Positions 9,648-22,358 of a DNA stretch of 64,000 bases are shown piece after piece. The notes under the pieces were generated by a model. The model was not told the DNA's origin and searched no databases. It worked only from the letters and a program-made list of their open reading frames with translations. The translations under genes and the position numbers were made by a program. The number at the start of each line of letters is the position of its first letter. Position 1 is the first letter of the stretch. Origin of the DNA: Prinsepia uniflora (lineage: Eukaryota; Streptophyta; Magnoliopsida; Rosales; Rosaceae); NCBI GenBank assembly GCA_032719365.1, contig CM064862.1, forward strand, positions 53,969,840 to 54,033,839, given 5' to 3'.

Positions 9648-11418
9648 AGCCTTGGTGGCCGGGAACCAAAACAGGGGTTTTGAACGGGTTTTAGTTTGAG
9701 TTTGGGAGATGAGATTTAGGCAGTGATGTCGTGTTTTGAGTAGGGGAATAGATTGCTAGGAAACGGACGAAACTTCTGGGCTTGAAAGGAACAAAAATGG
9801 TTGAGGGACGGCGGAGAACCGGCCACACCGGTCCAACACAGTCGAGGGATCGAGGAAGACGATGAACAGTGCCACTGTGCAGGCGCGTGAAGCCCACGCG
9901 TAGCCCCTTTGGGCGGCGCGTAAGGGCGTGTGGTGGCTGTTCTGGGGAAACTTCCAACATGGTTTTTGGTCTAATCGTTGTAACGAATCTTTTGGGACAA
10001 GTTTCTGGACGATCGGACGTCGTCACGGGTTAGTTCTACGAGATCGAAGGTTTAGGGTTCTGTGTATTTACGTTTAGAATTCCGGGAAAATTGGGGAACA
10101 TTAGGAGGAACTTAGTTGGCGTGTTAGTGACTCGTTTGGGTGACTTGTGACAGGATCAGGAATCCCCGAGGCGGACGAAGAACGTACGGGACGCGAGTGA
10201 CGCGCCCGGGAACTGTGAGTGGACTTCTTCTTTAAACCGAGCAAGCATAACTGCTTTTATTTACTTGTTTTATGGTTTTAATTATGATTTCATGTTTATT
10301 GCTTATTACATACCTGTTTTATGAAATTGAACGTTTTTCGAGGAATTTACATAATTCAGCACGTTTTACGAGAAATACGTTGACTATGCTTTTGATGTTA
10401 TGCTTTTGGGTTTTCAATCTATAATTGGTTTTCAATGATTATAAAGGGATTTTGAAACGAGATTTGATGATCAAGGTTTTCGGTTTTAGAATCGGATTTC
10501 GGAAAACGAGATTTGATTTTTAAGTTGAAAAGTGGAATTCCGGATTTGGGTTCAGAATGACGGTTCTAGACGCCGGAAGGGCTTCGGACCAGTGATTTCG
10601 AATTCGGGTTTGGATATGAATTTAGAAATGGTTTTCGAATGGTTTTGGATTGGATTTTCTAGATCTAGTTATTGGGTTTAAAGACCCGGATTATGTTTGA
10701 CGGGGGACGGGCCCGGATTGGGTTTAAAGACCCGGATTGAGTTTAAAGACCCGGATTGAGTTTAAAGCCTCGGGAGTTTAAAAATTTGAATATACTGATA
10801 TTTTCCTCCGTAGGACTGTTGAGTTTAAAGACTCGGATTATATTGAGGCCTGAATTGAGTTTAAAGACTCGGGAGTTTAAAGACTCGGATAGGTCCAGCA
10901 GGTTTGATCGGATAATGATGATATTGGTATTTATGTTTTATGATACTTTTTTTTTTAATGATTATTATGTGATTTATACTATTTTCAGATATTGGGTTAT
11001 ACATGCATGTTTTCAAAACGGAGGGCCAAACCCTGGTTTGATGTTAAACTGTCTTTGAAACTTTTATTCCTTTTGGTCCACTCACACTTTTCTGGTTTGT
11101 TAAATGCCCTCCAGGTCGTGGAGCTAGCGTGGGGCTTAACGTTGAGGCAGCGTCAGAGGCATAGAGTTATCCCGGAGTTGGTCTCGGAGTGTTTTCAGTT
11201 TTCCATTGTGCATGTAAATAACTCTGAGTTGGATTTCTGTATTTCGTTTGTACGATGCTCTGTATAACGGTTGACTCCTGGATGTTTTAAATTCTCCCTT
11301 GTCTGGCAATGTAATTTGTAGGTTTTCGTGAGGTTGTTTCGGTCTTTTGTGTCGGGTTGTCAGACTGGAGCAGGGTTCACCTCGGTTATCAGGGTGATAA
11401 TCGGGGTGGGTCCTATCA
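8513..11418 (+). repeat. 5' LTR of the gag-only element
   Basis: It begins TGTAAGGACCCGTCCC and ends GGGGTGGGTCCTATCA. It contains the inverted pair at 10215-10224 and 11076-11085, a hairpin array at 10674-10886, and a splice-acceptor-like CAG at 11112-11114. A run of 33 G at 9614-9646 is only 6 G in the 3' LTR. Confidence 0.92.
9614..9646 (+). repeat. Poly-G run of 33 bases
   Basis: Uninterrupted G run in the 5' LTR. The same site in the 3' LTR (near 23459) has six G, so this is an expansion in one LTR or an assembly artefact. Confidence 0.9.
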
Positions 11419-11420
11419 AT

Positions 11421-11432
11421 TGGTATCAGAGC
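11421..11432 (+). promoter_or_regulatory. Primer-binding site, initiator tRNA-Met type
   Basis: TGGTATCAGAGC lies two bases inside the 5' LTR. This is complementary to the 3' end of plant initiator tRNA-Met and primes minus-strand DNA synthesis. Confidence 0.9.
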
Positions 11433-11515
11433 ATAAGTTGTTGGTTTGTGTCTGTTGCGAGGTTGTGTGTAAGTCATTTTACTGACTTTATGCCTCTTTC
11501 AGTGTGCGATCGACG

Positions 11516-12619
11516 ATGCCTCCGAGACGTGAACCCCCTCCACGACCTGAAGACGATGCGATGAGAGGGACGGAGAGTGTTACGATTGAGCGAGCCCAGC
11601 GGCTAGGGGCTACGACGTTCAGTGATGGGGCAGACCCTAAGGAAGCCCATAGGTGGATCATGAGACTTGAGGGATTTTCGCAGTGATGCGATGCCCACCG
11701 GAGGATCGGGTGTTACTTGCGACCTTTTTACTGGATGGTGCGGCATATGAATGGTGTTACACCCTCGAGTTGTCAGGCTGGGACGCCCACACTGTGACCT
11801 GGGAGACGTTTAGGAAGCGGTTTCTGGATTAGTATTACCCTCGTTCTTTTCGCGATGCCAAGGAGGCTGAGTTTCTGCAACTCCAACAGGGGAGCATGAC
11901 TGTGGCAGAGTACGAACAGAAGTTTCAGATGTTGTCTCGTTTTTCTCCTGAGTTTGTGGCTACGGAAGCCGAGAAGTGCCGTAGGTTTGAGTTGGGCCTG
12001 CGAGGTGAGATTCGAGCCATAGTGACGGCTGGATCGTTTGCGACCCTCCGAGAGTTGTCAGATGTTGCGGTGAGGGTAGAGGCTAGCTTGCCAGTACGAC
12101 GCCGGGAGCCACCTTTTTCTGGAGCTTCGAGCTAGAGGACACCGAAGAGAGGCAACTACGGTGGAGCATCATCTGCGGGTGATGATCATTTTGGCAGACC
12201 TGGGAGTTTCCAGAGTTCAGAGTTTCGTGGACACCGAGCACAACCGACTCCGCAAACCAGCGTGACGCTGTTGCGTCTACAGGGAGACCAAGTGGAGGAC
12301 TCGGTCGGGATGTTTGTTTCTACTGTGGAGAGCAAGGTCACTTCCGACACGAGTGTCCGTTGTTACCACATGAGGGTGGCGTAGGCCGAGGTGCGGCGGA
12401 GCCAGGACGGAGCACGGCGTCAGCGTCAGGGACAGCAAGCACCAGAGGAGGTGGTGGTGCCACTAGCAGTCCGAAGGGACTTTGCAGATCTTCAAGACCT
12501 CAGGCCCGAGTGTTTGCGATGACTCAGCAGGAGGCTCAGACGACACCCATTGCAGTGACAGGTATTCTTACTATCCTTGGTTGTGTTGTACACCTTTTTG
12601 TTGGATCCCGGGGTGTTTA
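11516..12619 (+). pseudogene. Broken gypsy gag ending in the start of protease
   Basis: The frame starts at ATG 11516 (MPPRREPPPRPEDD) and shows a Retrotrans_gag domain in pieces: GATTFSDGADPKEAHRWI, then DGAAYEWCYTLELSGWD, then the clear stretch from 11896 (MTVAEYEQKFQML, then RFELGLRGEIRAIV). A CCHC zinc knuckle (CFYCGEQGHFRHEC) lies at 12315-12356. After it comes RVFAMTQQEAQTTP, typical of the gag-protease boundary, and the frame ends inside the expected protease active-site region. Damage includes a one-base shift near 11667 and in-frame TAG codons near 11829 and 12133, both readable as CAG to TAG changes. Gag style resembles chromovirus (Tekay/Del-like) elements; that lineage call is tentative. 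Confidence 0.88.
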
Positions 12620-12880
12620 GGATTTCCCCTAAGTGACTTGGAGTGACGAGGTTGAGGACTACGGTGAGTTCCATTGAAGGATGACGGAAGGAATTGGAAA
12701 TGAGTGACTATAACTGATCGATATGAGGTTATTGAAGAGAACCCACAATCTAGAAGTGCCTTTAGGACTTTATTGATTTCTTCCGACAGGGTGGTCGTAG
12801 CAGCAGTTGAGGGACGTGAAGGCAAAGTAGTGAATCGGTGGGTAGGATTTCCGTTTTGGGTGAGTAAGCAGGACTGGGTC

Positions 12881-15742
12881 TGTAACGACCCGTCCCAAAT
12901 TCCTAGATTAGAATAGTGACTAATCACGAATAGTGAGGTTAATCCGTGATTAGTTGGGCGAAATCGGACGAACGATGCAAAATGACCGTTTTGCCCCTAG
13001 TGTGGGTAAAACGTTGACTTTTCATTCGAGCGGTCAAATGGACTTTGACCGATGACCGTGACGTAGTTTAGGATGTCACGAGTTCATAGACAGGTGGGAC
13101 GTTCAATTCCGACGTTCGTGGAAGAAGATATGACATTCGGAAGTTTAGGGGCATTTTAGTAATTTTAGTTAAAAAGGGCAAATGTTGACTTTTGACTTGG
13201 GATGTCCGATGGCCTAGGGCCGAGGACTATTACGTAGATAAGGACGATACGAATCCATAGACAGGCGGCACGTCGAATTCGGACGTTCAACGACGAAGTT
13301 ACGGTTGAAGGAAATTCAAGGGTACTATTGCGCGAATTACGAAACTGTTGCATTTTGGAATTTAGTGGGGCCCAGATATTTTATGGAGGCCCTATGGATG
13401 AGTGACAAGTGTCACCCATCCACAGGCCACCTATATTGATTCATGCATCAACCATCCTTTTCATTTTCTTCATTCAAACACACACCCATTACCCGATCTC
13501 ACCCCACCCCCTTAAACCAATCCAAACCTTCACTCACGGCCATTTGAGGAACCAGGAGGATGAGAGAAGGACTGAGGATGATGGTAGCCGGCCAAGAGGG
13601 AGCCACCATGCACGGCGGAGACCCAAACCCGAGGTATGGCTCGGTTTTAGTTTTTAAATTCAAAATTGTGTTTTTGTTGTTATGGGTCGATTTGGATGAT
13701 TGGTTTGAACTAAATGGGTTGCTTAGGGTGTATAGAGATGGTTTTGGTAGGTGGTAGACGGCTGTGACGCCGTGGGAAGGTTTTGGAAACCTTCCCACGT
13801 ATGGTTCAAGAATTAAACCATGGGTTTTATGCGGTTTTAGGTGGTTTTAAGGATTGAAATTGATAGGGAATGAAGAAATAGGAATTATAGGATTAATTAC
13901 GGTTGAAATCGGACCAAAATAGGAGAGGAAAACTGCCGAACCGGTCACGCCGGTTCAGCACAGTGCATGAACAGTAAAACCGGTTCAGCTGGTGGTATGA
14001 GACGATGAACATTATTTTTTACCTTTTAGGGGTGCGTGAGGGTGCGTGGGCCATAATTTGGGAAAGTGTTCAACATATGAAATCTTATATTCGATGTAAC
14101 GAAGATTTTGGGACTAGTCTCGTATCAATCGGACATCGTTTCGATAGGTTTCGGGCTGTCTGAAGGTTTAGGGTCGGTTTAAAAATAGTTAAAAGTTAGG
14201 GAAAATTACGGGGCTTTAATGGGAGGTTAATTAAACAGTTAGTAACCTTCTATTAAAATTTGGACAGGTTTGGGAGTCCCGGTGATAGCGATTGGCTCGG
14301 GAGATCCTATGGCACGCAAATCGAGGCGGGAGCTTGGACGGTCTGTGAGTGGACCTTGTTTTCTAAATTGGTGCATGCATAAATGTTTATTATATATTTT
14401 AAATACTTGTTTGTGATGCCATGAGTGCATTTGGATGTGTGGTTACGTATAGGCACGTATTTCGAGGTTTCGGCCCTATACGGTGCCTATACGGGTCTGT
14501 ATGTCTTTATTGGCCTAAATGAAATGGTTTTGGATTTCCAAAAGGATAATGAATGTGATTTGATGATTTTGATTTGAATATTTGTAAATTATATGGTTTC
14601 ACGTATTTCGAGGCGATTTACGTGCTTGCACGTAAATCGAGTTTTTCTGGTTTTACTCTGATTTTCCATCCTTGTGGTTTTGGATATGATTTCATGAAAT
14701 GATTTTGGATTTGAAAAGGTAACTCTCGGACTTGAGATCCATTTGATTTAACGAGGCATCGGGCTGGAGGCCCAGTTGGTTTACGATTCGGACTGGAGGT
14801 CTAGTTTCTATGTGAATTCGGGCCTAGCGCCCAGCTATGTGTTACAAATGGTTTTTACGGTTCATGACGGTTTATGGGAACCGGCATGAACTCATGAAAG
14901 GTTTTACGGTTCATGACGGCTTATGGGGGCCAGGCATGAATCCTGGAACGGTTTAAAGAATGATTTCAAAAAGTTTTTCATATTCCATCCTTTATATGTG
15001 ATTGTCTCCTCCGGGGAGGGTCGTTGGCCAGGGTGGACCCCGGAGTAGTCACGGAGCACTGACTGAGTGGAGTCGCCCCCCAGTTGGGTTCCTTACTCTC
15101 AAGATGGGCATGGTTCGTTACCTTCAGGGAAGGTCATTGATCTACGGACATTGACCTGGGTGGACCCTGGAGAGACTTGGGTTTGAGACCCCAGTTAGCA
15201 CGCGCGTAGCTTTATTTTACCATGACAGGTTCTGGATATGAAATATAATGGATAAACATGATTTCAATTCGTTTGGGGAAATTGTGTTTATGTTGATAAA
15301 TGGATTTGGGCTGAGATCCCACATATCTCCACTGTGTTATGGTTTTCTGTAAATGGTTTTGGGCAGGAGCCTGTGTGACTTGGATTTACGGAACTTGGGG
15401 CTGTGACCCTAATTATGGTTGTTTAAACATATGTGTTTGAAAAAATGGTTTTACTATGCATGCATGCTTTTTAGTGAAGGGTATAAAGGTCTTTTATGAA
15501 ATATGTTTTTATAAACTCTTTATTTTGTCCACTCACAGTCTTTCTGTTTTTAATACCCTTCAGGTTGGATACGGTGTGGACTGTAGCAGCGACCGAGATA
15601 TCACATACCTCCTTCGGATCCTGGCGTACTCTGATAGCCCGGGAGGGCAAAGGTCGGAATTATCCCTTGTCTGACACTTCGTGTCAGACGAGAGCAGGAT
15701 CATCCCGCGTTAATCCCAGGGGCATTGGGATGGGTCCTGTCA
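12881..15742 (+). repeat. 5' LTR of the LARD-like element
   Basis: It begins TGTAACGACCCGTCCC and ends GGGATGGGTCCTGTCA. It carries the duplicated U3 block (cores at 13088 and 13259), the inverted pair at 14345-14354 and 15527-15536, short hairpins at 14728-14832, and an acceptor-like CCCTTCAG ending at 15563. Confidence 0.92.
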
Positions 15743-17140
15743 ACGTGGTATCAGAGTGGGGTTGTCTCTATTCGAGCAACCGTGTAGTTCTTGGAGTGTG
15801 TACGCAGGTCGAGGATGTGATATCTCAAGGGGCTACAGTTCGTTATCAACCTGATGTTGGGGTGCCGATACGATAGTTTGTAGGATTTTATCGTGGATTG
15901 TTTTGGTTCGGCATTTGATGCCGGGGTTGCCATAGTTCTGTCGGGGTTGACAGTGTGGAACCCTATGAATGGTGAACGTAGTATTACGTTAGAGTTTTGG
16001 ATCGTGAGACGGTTAGTTGGGATCGTCTTCACGATGTCGTAGAATTGGTTCCGACGACTGGTTTGGAGTAGTGACGATTCGATGATCGGATTTGGTCGAG
16101 TTAGATGGATTTACTGCAGTTGGCAGTTAGCAGTCGGATTCGAGGAATCCTGGTTGGACTTATGGTTTGCTTGGATTGACGTCTTTACGATGTCAAGACT
16201 GCGGAGTCGGTCAGATCGTGGATTTTACTACTTTTCGCAGTTGGGTTCAGAGTGACCCTAGGTGTGATTGTGGAACCCTACCTTGATGTGTATGGTTCGG
16301 TAATGTGAGTTGACTAGTGGTTTGACTTGGACGACTATTCAGATTTGGATTCGTTAGTCAGTCTAGTCATGTCAACTTTTGTTGGGACTGCACTCTGCAG
16401 TCGAGGTTGTATTTATTGGTTAGACCTAGTTGGTTGTCGTGCTACTCAGTTGTGGTTTGGTGAAACTAAGGTCATGGGCGACCTAGTAGACGACATTGGT
16501 TAGTCGAGTTACGACTGGTTAGAGTTCGGTTGGACAAGTTATCAGGGTTGGTACTTGTCGATGGAATCCCTAAGTGGGATACGGAGTGGTCATAACTACG
16601 ATTGTTGGGAATCGGGGACATTTAGTGGACGTTTTCCTTTTCTCATATGAGTTATCGGGGTAACTGTACCCAGAGTTGCCGGGTACGAGGGAGGCAGAGT
16701 TTCTCCCATTCGAGCAGAGGTACGGGATCGTCGCTCGGTATGAGTGGAGATCCAGGGTTGTCAGTTTTGCACACTGGATGCAGAGGCTGATGCTGATGCT
16801 TGTGTGTCGATACTAGTATTGTTGTTAGTGTATGCTGATACTGATACTGGTGTTGGTGTACTGGTACTAGTGCTGGTGCTGGTGCCAGTGATTGTGATGT
16901 CGTTGAGTCACATCCGTCGTGATGGGCATATGTTTGGTATCTGTGGTCCCAGAGTGGATCTCAGATAGAGTTAAATTGGTTAGGGGACACGTGGTTGATG
17001 TCCGGGTATGTTGTTTCCAATCTTGTTGGAATTTCAGAATCGCGAGAGTTTGCGATTGAGTTGAAAAGTGGAATGCGGGCTTTCCGCATTGGTATTGGGT
17101 ATTTCGAAGTCATCTTGGGTGATTTCTCAGTTTCTACCAC

Positions 17141-17200
17141 GGTAGATGATGGTAGATGATGGTAGATGACGGTAGATGACGGTAGATGACGTTAGATGAT
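17141..17200 (+). repeat. Six-copy 10-bp tandem repeat
   Basis: Six head-to-tail copies of GGTAGATGAY, the last with one change. Confidence 0.9.
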
Positions 17201-18724
17201 GGTTGTTGTCACCAGTATATTGGTCGTGTATTGGTTAGTGAACCCGTGATTTGTCTTGGGTCATCAAGAGTAGTTGAGTATATCGAAGTTACATGACTGT
17301 GATTCCTCATTTCTGCTTGGTGGCAGAAGATGTTGGATTACGTGGTGTGGTGAGTGCAGCGAGTTTTGGTTGCATTCACGTAGGATGGATTTTGTTGTCA
17401 TTGTCTTGTATCATCCTTGATTTTTCTAGGTGGAATGCCAAGGATCGATACGAGGTAATCAGTGAGAACCCACAGTCTCGGCGTGGCTCGTCGTTGACTG
17501 ATTTGTTAGATTTGGGAATTGGTTAAGGAGTGATGTGCTTGACGAAGGATTCATGAGGGTGTAAGACCCTATGATCGGATCTCAGGTGGAGAGTTTATCA
17601 CTCTTACTTGAGTGTTGAGTTGAGGATGATTGGGACTGAACTTCTTTTCGAGGTGAATCCCATGTGGTATATTACTCAGGTTATTTGATGTCCGATGAGG
17701 TCGGATTTTGTCAGCCTAGATGTGTGAGTATTGGGGTTGGCTTCCCTATGAAGTCAATCAAATGTTTTGTGTAATTGGTTGAGCAGGTAACCGATAGGTT
17801 CAGTTTTGGTACGTCTCGGTAGACGTGAACGAGATTTTGAGTTTTGGAATCAGATTTCTGGATTACGATTCATGATTTTATTTTGGAACTTGAAAGAGGA
17901 TTTCTGGAGTTGGGTTTTGGAATCGGATTCTGGGTGACGATTCAGGATTTGATTCTAGAGCTTGACAATGGATTTTCTTTTATGGATTTGGGTTCGAAAT
18001 GGTTATTCCAAATGTTAGCTTACGAAATAATGATTTCGGATTCGGATTTAGACATGGTTATGGATATGATTTTTGGGTTTGGATCCGGGCTTTCTTACGA
18101 AATTGCGGATTCGGATTCGGATTTGGAAATGGATAATGGGTCGGAGTTTCGATTTGTCTAGTACTGGATTGGACAGACGGACTCCATTATTAAAACATGT
18201 TTGGCTACGACCTAGGTGGTCGTGTTTTCGTTATTGTTGTTGTGGTAGAATGGTAGATACACGTATGTACCCTGTACGTTGTGCGGGGGTACGATACTGG
18301 GTGTACTTGTCGTGTCAGGTGGTGGTATATAGGTTATACCAGAGGTATGTTGGTGAGCGTGTTGGTAGTCGGATTGGTTTTGGTACCATCGGATCAGTTG
18401 AGGTCGTGGACCAGACATTGGATACTGTGCGTTGGGTCATGGTATTTCTGATGGGTCTAGTTACACACAGGTCGGATGAATTGTTTTGGTATACGTATAC
18501 TCGGGATGAGTGTGATGGTGGTTAGTATAACCACAAATGGGTATAGTGTCAGTTTTTGACTGGCGACTGTCAAGTGGTGACAGTTTGTCGAAGGTGTCAG
18601 CGTGGATCAGTTAGTGAGAATTGGTGACTCCCTGTGGGCGCAGACGTCAGGATAGTTAGTGATTGAGGAAGGAACCGTCGAGTTGTCGGTGTCGACGGAA
18701 TGGTAGATTTGATAAGTGGTGTCA

Positions 18725-18864
18725 ATTGGAGCTTATGACTACTGTTATTCGACGTGGTCGAGGGTAGTCGATACGACGTGAGTATTAGTGGTACATTGGA
18801 GTTTATGACTACTGTTATTCGACGTGGTCGAGGGTAGTCGATACGACGTGAGTATTAGTGGTAC
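18725..18864 (+). repeat. 70-bp tandem duplication
   Basis: Two adjacent 70-bp copies (18725-18794 and 18795-18864), each starting ATTGGAG, differ by one base (GAGCTTAT versus GAGTTTAT). This implies duplication after or shortly before insertion. Confidence 0.92.
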
Positions 18865-19063
18865 ATCTGGGTGCAGACAAGTTTTATGTTGACTAGTGGG
18901 TATACTAGCGTACACGTGTTGTGAGGTTAAGATTGCTTTCCACGAGGTGGATGTGGAATCAGGATAGTTGGAGTTTCGAGAACGGAACTAATTAAGGAGG
19001 GAAGAACGGTTAGAATTAGGTCGGTTGGAATTTCGAGGAAGGAATTAATTTAGGAGGGAAGGC

Positions 19064-21939
19064 TGTAACGACCCGTCCCAAATTCCTAGATTAGATTAGT
19101 GACTAATCACGACTAGTGAGGTTAATCCGTGATTAGTTGGGCGAAATCGGACGAATGATGCAAAATGACCGTTTTGCCCCTGGCGTGGGTAAAACGTTGA
19201 CTTTTCATTCGAGCGGTCAAATGGACTTTGACCGATGACCGTGACGTAGTTTAGGATGTCACGAGTTCATAGACAGGTGGGACGTTCAATTCCGACGTTC
19301 GGGGAAGAAGTTATGACGTTCGGAAGTTTAGGGGCATTTTAGTAATTTTAGTTAAAAATGGAAAATGTTGACTTTTGACTTGGGATGTCCGATGGCCGAG
19401 GGCCGAGGACTATTACGTAGATAAGGACGATACGAATCCATAGACAGGCGGCACGTCGAATTCGGACGTTCGACGGCGAAGTTATGGTTCAAAGAAGTTC
19501 AAGGGTACTATTGCGCGAATTACGAAACTGTTGCATTTTGGAATTTAGTGGGGCCCAGATATTTTATGGAGGCCCTATGGATGAGTGACAAGTGTCACCC
19601 ATCCACAGGCCACCTATATTGATTCATGCATCAACCATCATTTTCATTTTCTTCATTCAAACACACACCCATTACCCGATCTCACCCCACCCCCTTAAAC
19701 CAATCCAAACCTTCACTCACGGGCCATCTGAGGAACCAGGAGGATGAGAGAAGGACTGAGGATGATGGTGGCCGGCCAGGAGGGAGCCACCATGCACGGC
19801 GGAGACCCAAGCCTGAGGTATGGCTCGGTTTTAGTTTTTAAATTCAAAATTGTGTTTTTGTTGTTATGGGGCGATTTGGATGATTGGTTCGAACTAAATG
19901 GGTTTCTTAGGGTGTATAGAGATGGTTTTGGTAGGTGGTAGACGGCTGTGACGCCGCGGGAAGGTTTTGGAAACCTTGAACCATATGGTTCAAGAATTAA
20001 ACCATGGGTTTTATGCGGTTTTAGGTGGTTTTAAGGACTGAAATTGATAGGGAATGAAGAAATAGGATTAATTAGGTTTGAAATCAGACCAAAATAGGGG
20101 AGGAAAACTGCCGAACCGGTCACGCCGATTCAGCACAGTGCATGAACAGTAAAACCGGTTCAGCTGGAGGTAGGAGACGATGAACAGTGTTTTTGAACTT
20201 TTAGGATCGCGTGAGGGCGCGTGGGTCATAATTTGGGAAAATGTTCAACATATGAAATCTTCTATTCGATGTAATGAAGATTTTGGGACTAGTATCGCAT
20301 CAATCGGACATGGTTTCGATAGGTTACGGGCTGTCCGATGGTTTAGGGTCAGTTTAAAAATAGTTAAAAGGGGAAAATTACGGGGCTTTAATGGGAGGTT
20401 AATTAAGTAGTTAGTAACCTTTTATTAAAATTTGGACAGGTTTGGGAGTCCCGGTGATAGCGATTGGCTCGGGAGATCCTATGACACGCAATTCGAGGCG
20501 GCTGCTCGGACGGTCTGTGAGTGGACCTTGTTTTCTAAATTGGTGCATACATAAATGTTTATTATATATTTTAAATACTTGTTTGTGATACCATGATTGC
20601 ATTTGGATGTGTGGTTACGTATAGACACGTATTTCAAGGTTTCGACCCTATACGGTGCCTATACGGGTCTGTATGTCTTTATTGGCCTAAATGAAATGGT
20701 TTTGGATTTCCAAAAGGATAATGAATGTGATTTGATGATGTTGATTTGAATATTTGTAAATTATATGGTTTCACGTATTTCGAGGCGAGTTTTTCCGGTT
20801 TTACTCTGATTTTCCATCCTTGTGGTTTTGGATATGATTTCATGAAATGATTTGGATTTGAAAAGGTAACTCTCGGACTTGAGGTCCATTTGATTTAACG
20901 AGGCATCGGGCTGGAGGCCCAGTTGGTTTACGATTCGGACTGGAGGTCCAGTTTCTATGTGGATTCGGGCCTAGCTCCCAGCTATGTGTTACAAATGGTT
21001 TTTACGGTTCATGATGGTTTATGGGAACCGGTATGAACCCTTAAAATGGATTTATGGGTCATGACGGTTTATGGGAACCGGCATGAACTCATGAAAGGTT
21101 TTACGGTTCATGACGGCTTGTGGGGGCCGGGCATGAATCCTGGAAAGGTTTAAAGAATGATTTCAAAAGGTTTTTCATATTCCATCGTTTATATGTGATT
21201 GTCTCCTCCGGGGAGGGTCGTTGGCCTGGGTGGACCCCGGAGTAGTCACGGAGCACTGACTGAGTGGAGTCGCCCCCTAGTTGGGTTCCTTACTCTCAAG
21301 ATGGGCATGGTTCGTTACCTTCAGAGAGGGTCATTGATCTACGGACATTGACCTGGGTGGACCCTGGAGAGACTTGGGTTTGAGACCCCGGTTAGTACGC
21401 GCGTAGCTTTATTTTACCGTGACAGGTTCTGGATATGAAATATAATGGATAAACATGATTTCAATTCGTTTGGGGAAATTGTGTTTATGATGATAAATGG
21501 ATTTGGGCTGAGATCCCACATATGTTCACTGTGTTATGGTTTTCTGTAAATGGTTTTGGGCAAGAGCCCGTGTGACTTGGATTTACGGAACTTGGGGCTG
21601 TGACCCTAATTATGGTTGTTTAAACATATGTGTTTGAATAAATGGTTTTACTATGCATGCATGCTTTTTAGTGAAGGGTATAAAGGTCTTTTATGAAATA
21701 TGTTTTTATAAACTCTTTGTTTTGTCCACTTACAGTCTTTCTGTTTTTAATACCCTTCAGGTTGGATACGGTGTGGACTGTAGCAGCGACCGAGATATCA
21801 CATACCTCCTCCGGATCCTGGCGTACTCTGATAGCCCGGGAGGGCAAAGGTCGGAATTATCCATTGTCTGACACTTCGTGTCAGATAGGAGCAGGGTCAT
21901 CCCGCGTTAATCCCAGGGGGATTGGGATGGGTCCTGTCA
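19064..21939 (+). repeat. 3' LTR of the LARD-like element
   Basis: Same ends as the 5' LTR. Inverted pair at 20517-20526 and 21724-21733 (one C to T). It has perfect short hairpins where the 5' copy has decayed, for example GGACTTGAGGTCC at 20875-20887. Confidence 0.92.
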
Positions 21940-22358
21940 GGGTTGCTTCGGGTAAGACTTTAAGTTGGGTAGTGGTTGAGTTATCCTAGGATTTCATACC
22001 GACCAAGAAACTGGGAGTCTGGGGAGAACTTGAGTTGGTTTCTGGAAGGTGTCGGTGGCTGTACATGAGGATGTACTTTGTGAACTCTGTTTGAGGTATT
22101 CTAAAATACCTTTGTTTCTTTTACGTTCATAGAGTTTCCCTTGCGTACACAATGAAGTAGTAGTTGGTAGTACTGGACGAAGGTACGTTCGACTTGAGAG
22201 AGTATCAAGAGTGTCGAAACGGGTAACAGGTGGAGTGGACAGGTTGGGAACTGTCAGGAGCAGTTGGTTTTGGTAAGAGTTGACCACCGGGTAGGAGACC
22301 CAGGTGTGGGGTACGAGCTGTGGAAATTCGGAACGAAATTCTTTTAAGGAGGGTAGAT
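21940..22358 (+). other. 3' internal part of the gag-only element with polypurine tract
   Basis: Non-coding remainder of the outer element after the nested insertion. It ends AACGAAATTCTTTT and AAGGAGGGTAGA (22346-22357), a typical gypsy polypurine tract directly before the 3' LTR. Confidence 0.8.

Larger units (their letters stand above)
15743..19063 (+). other. Non-coding internal domain of the LARD-like element
   Basis: After ACG and the primer site TGGTATCAGAGT (15746-15757) no frame shows a retroelement domain. The stretch holds a degenerate GCTGATACTGGT-type repeat (about 16785-16890), six copies of a 10-bp repeat (17141-17200), a 70-bp tandem duplication (18725-18864) and two polypurine tracts (18994-19006 and 19052-19062). 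Several segments can be matched in a second copy on the other strand (50704-53033). Confidence 0.8.
12881..21939 (+). mobile_element. Nested LARD-like non-coding LTR element
   Basis: LTRs at 12881-15742 and 19064-21939 enclose 3.3 kb without gag or pol. Primer site (15746) and polypurine tract (19052-19062) are present. The flanks read GGGTC (12876-12880) and GGGTT (21940-21944): a TSD with one C/T difference. Five differences in about the first 140 bp of the two LTRs suggest a moderately old insertion. Long LTRs plus a long non-coding middle fit the LARD class. Confidence 0.92.

Noticed and set aside
17844..18525. Overlapping open frames rich in Leu, Asp and Gly in the LARD internal region.
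   Set aside because: They follow a degenerate repeat (GGATTYGGRATTTGG) and have no retroelement domain; the matching region of the other copy is not open.
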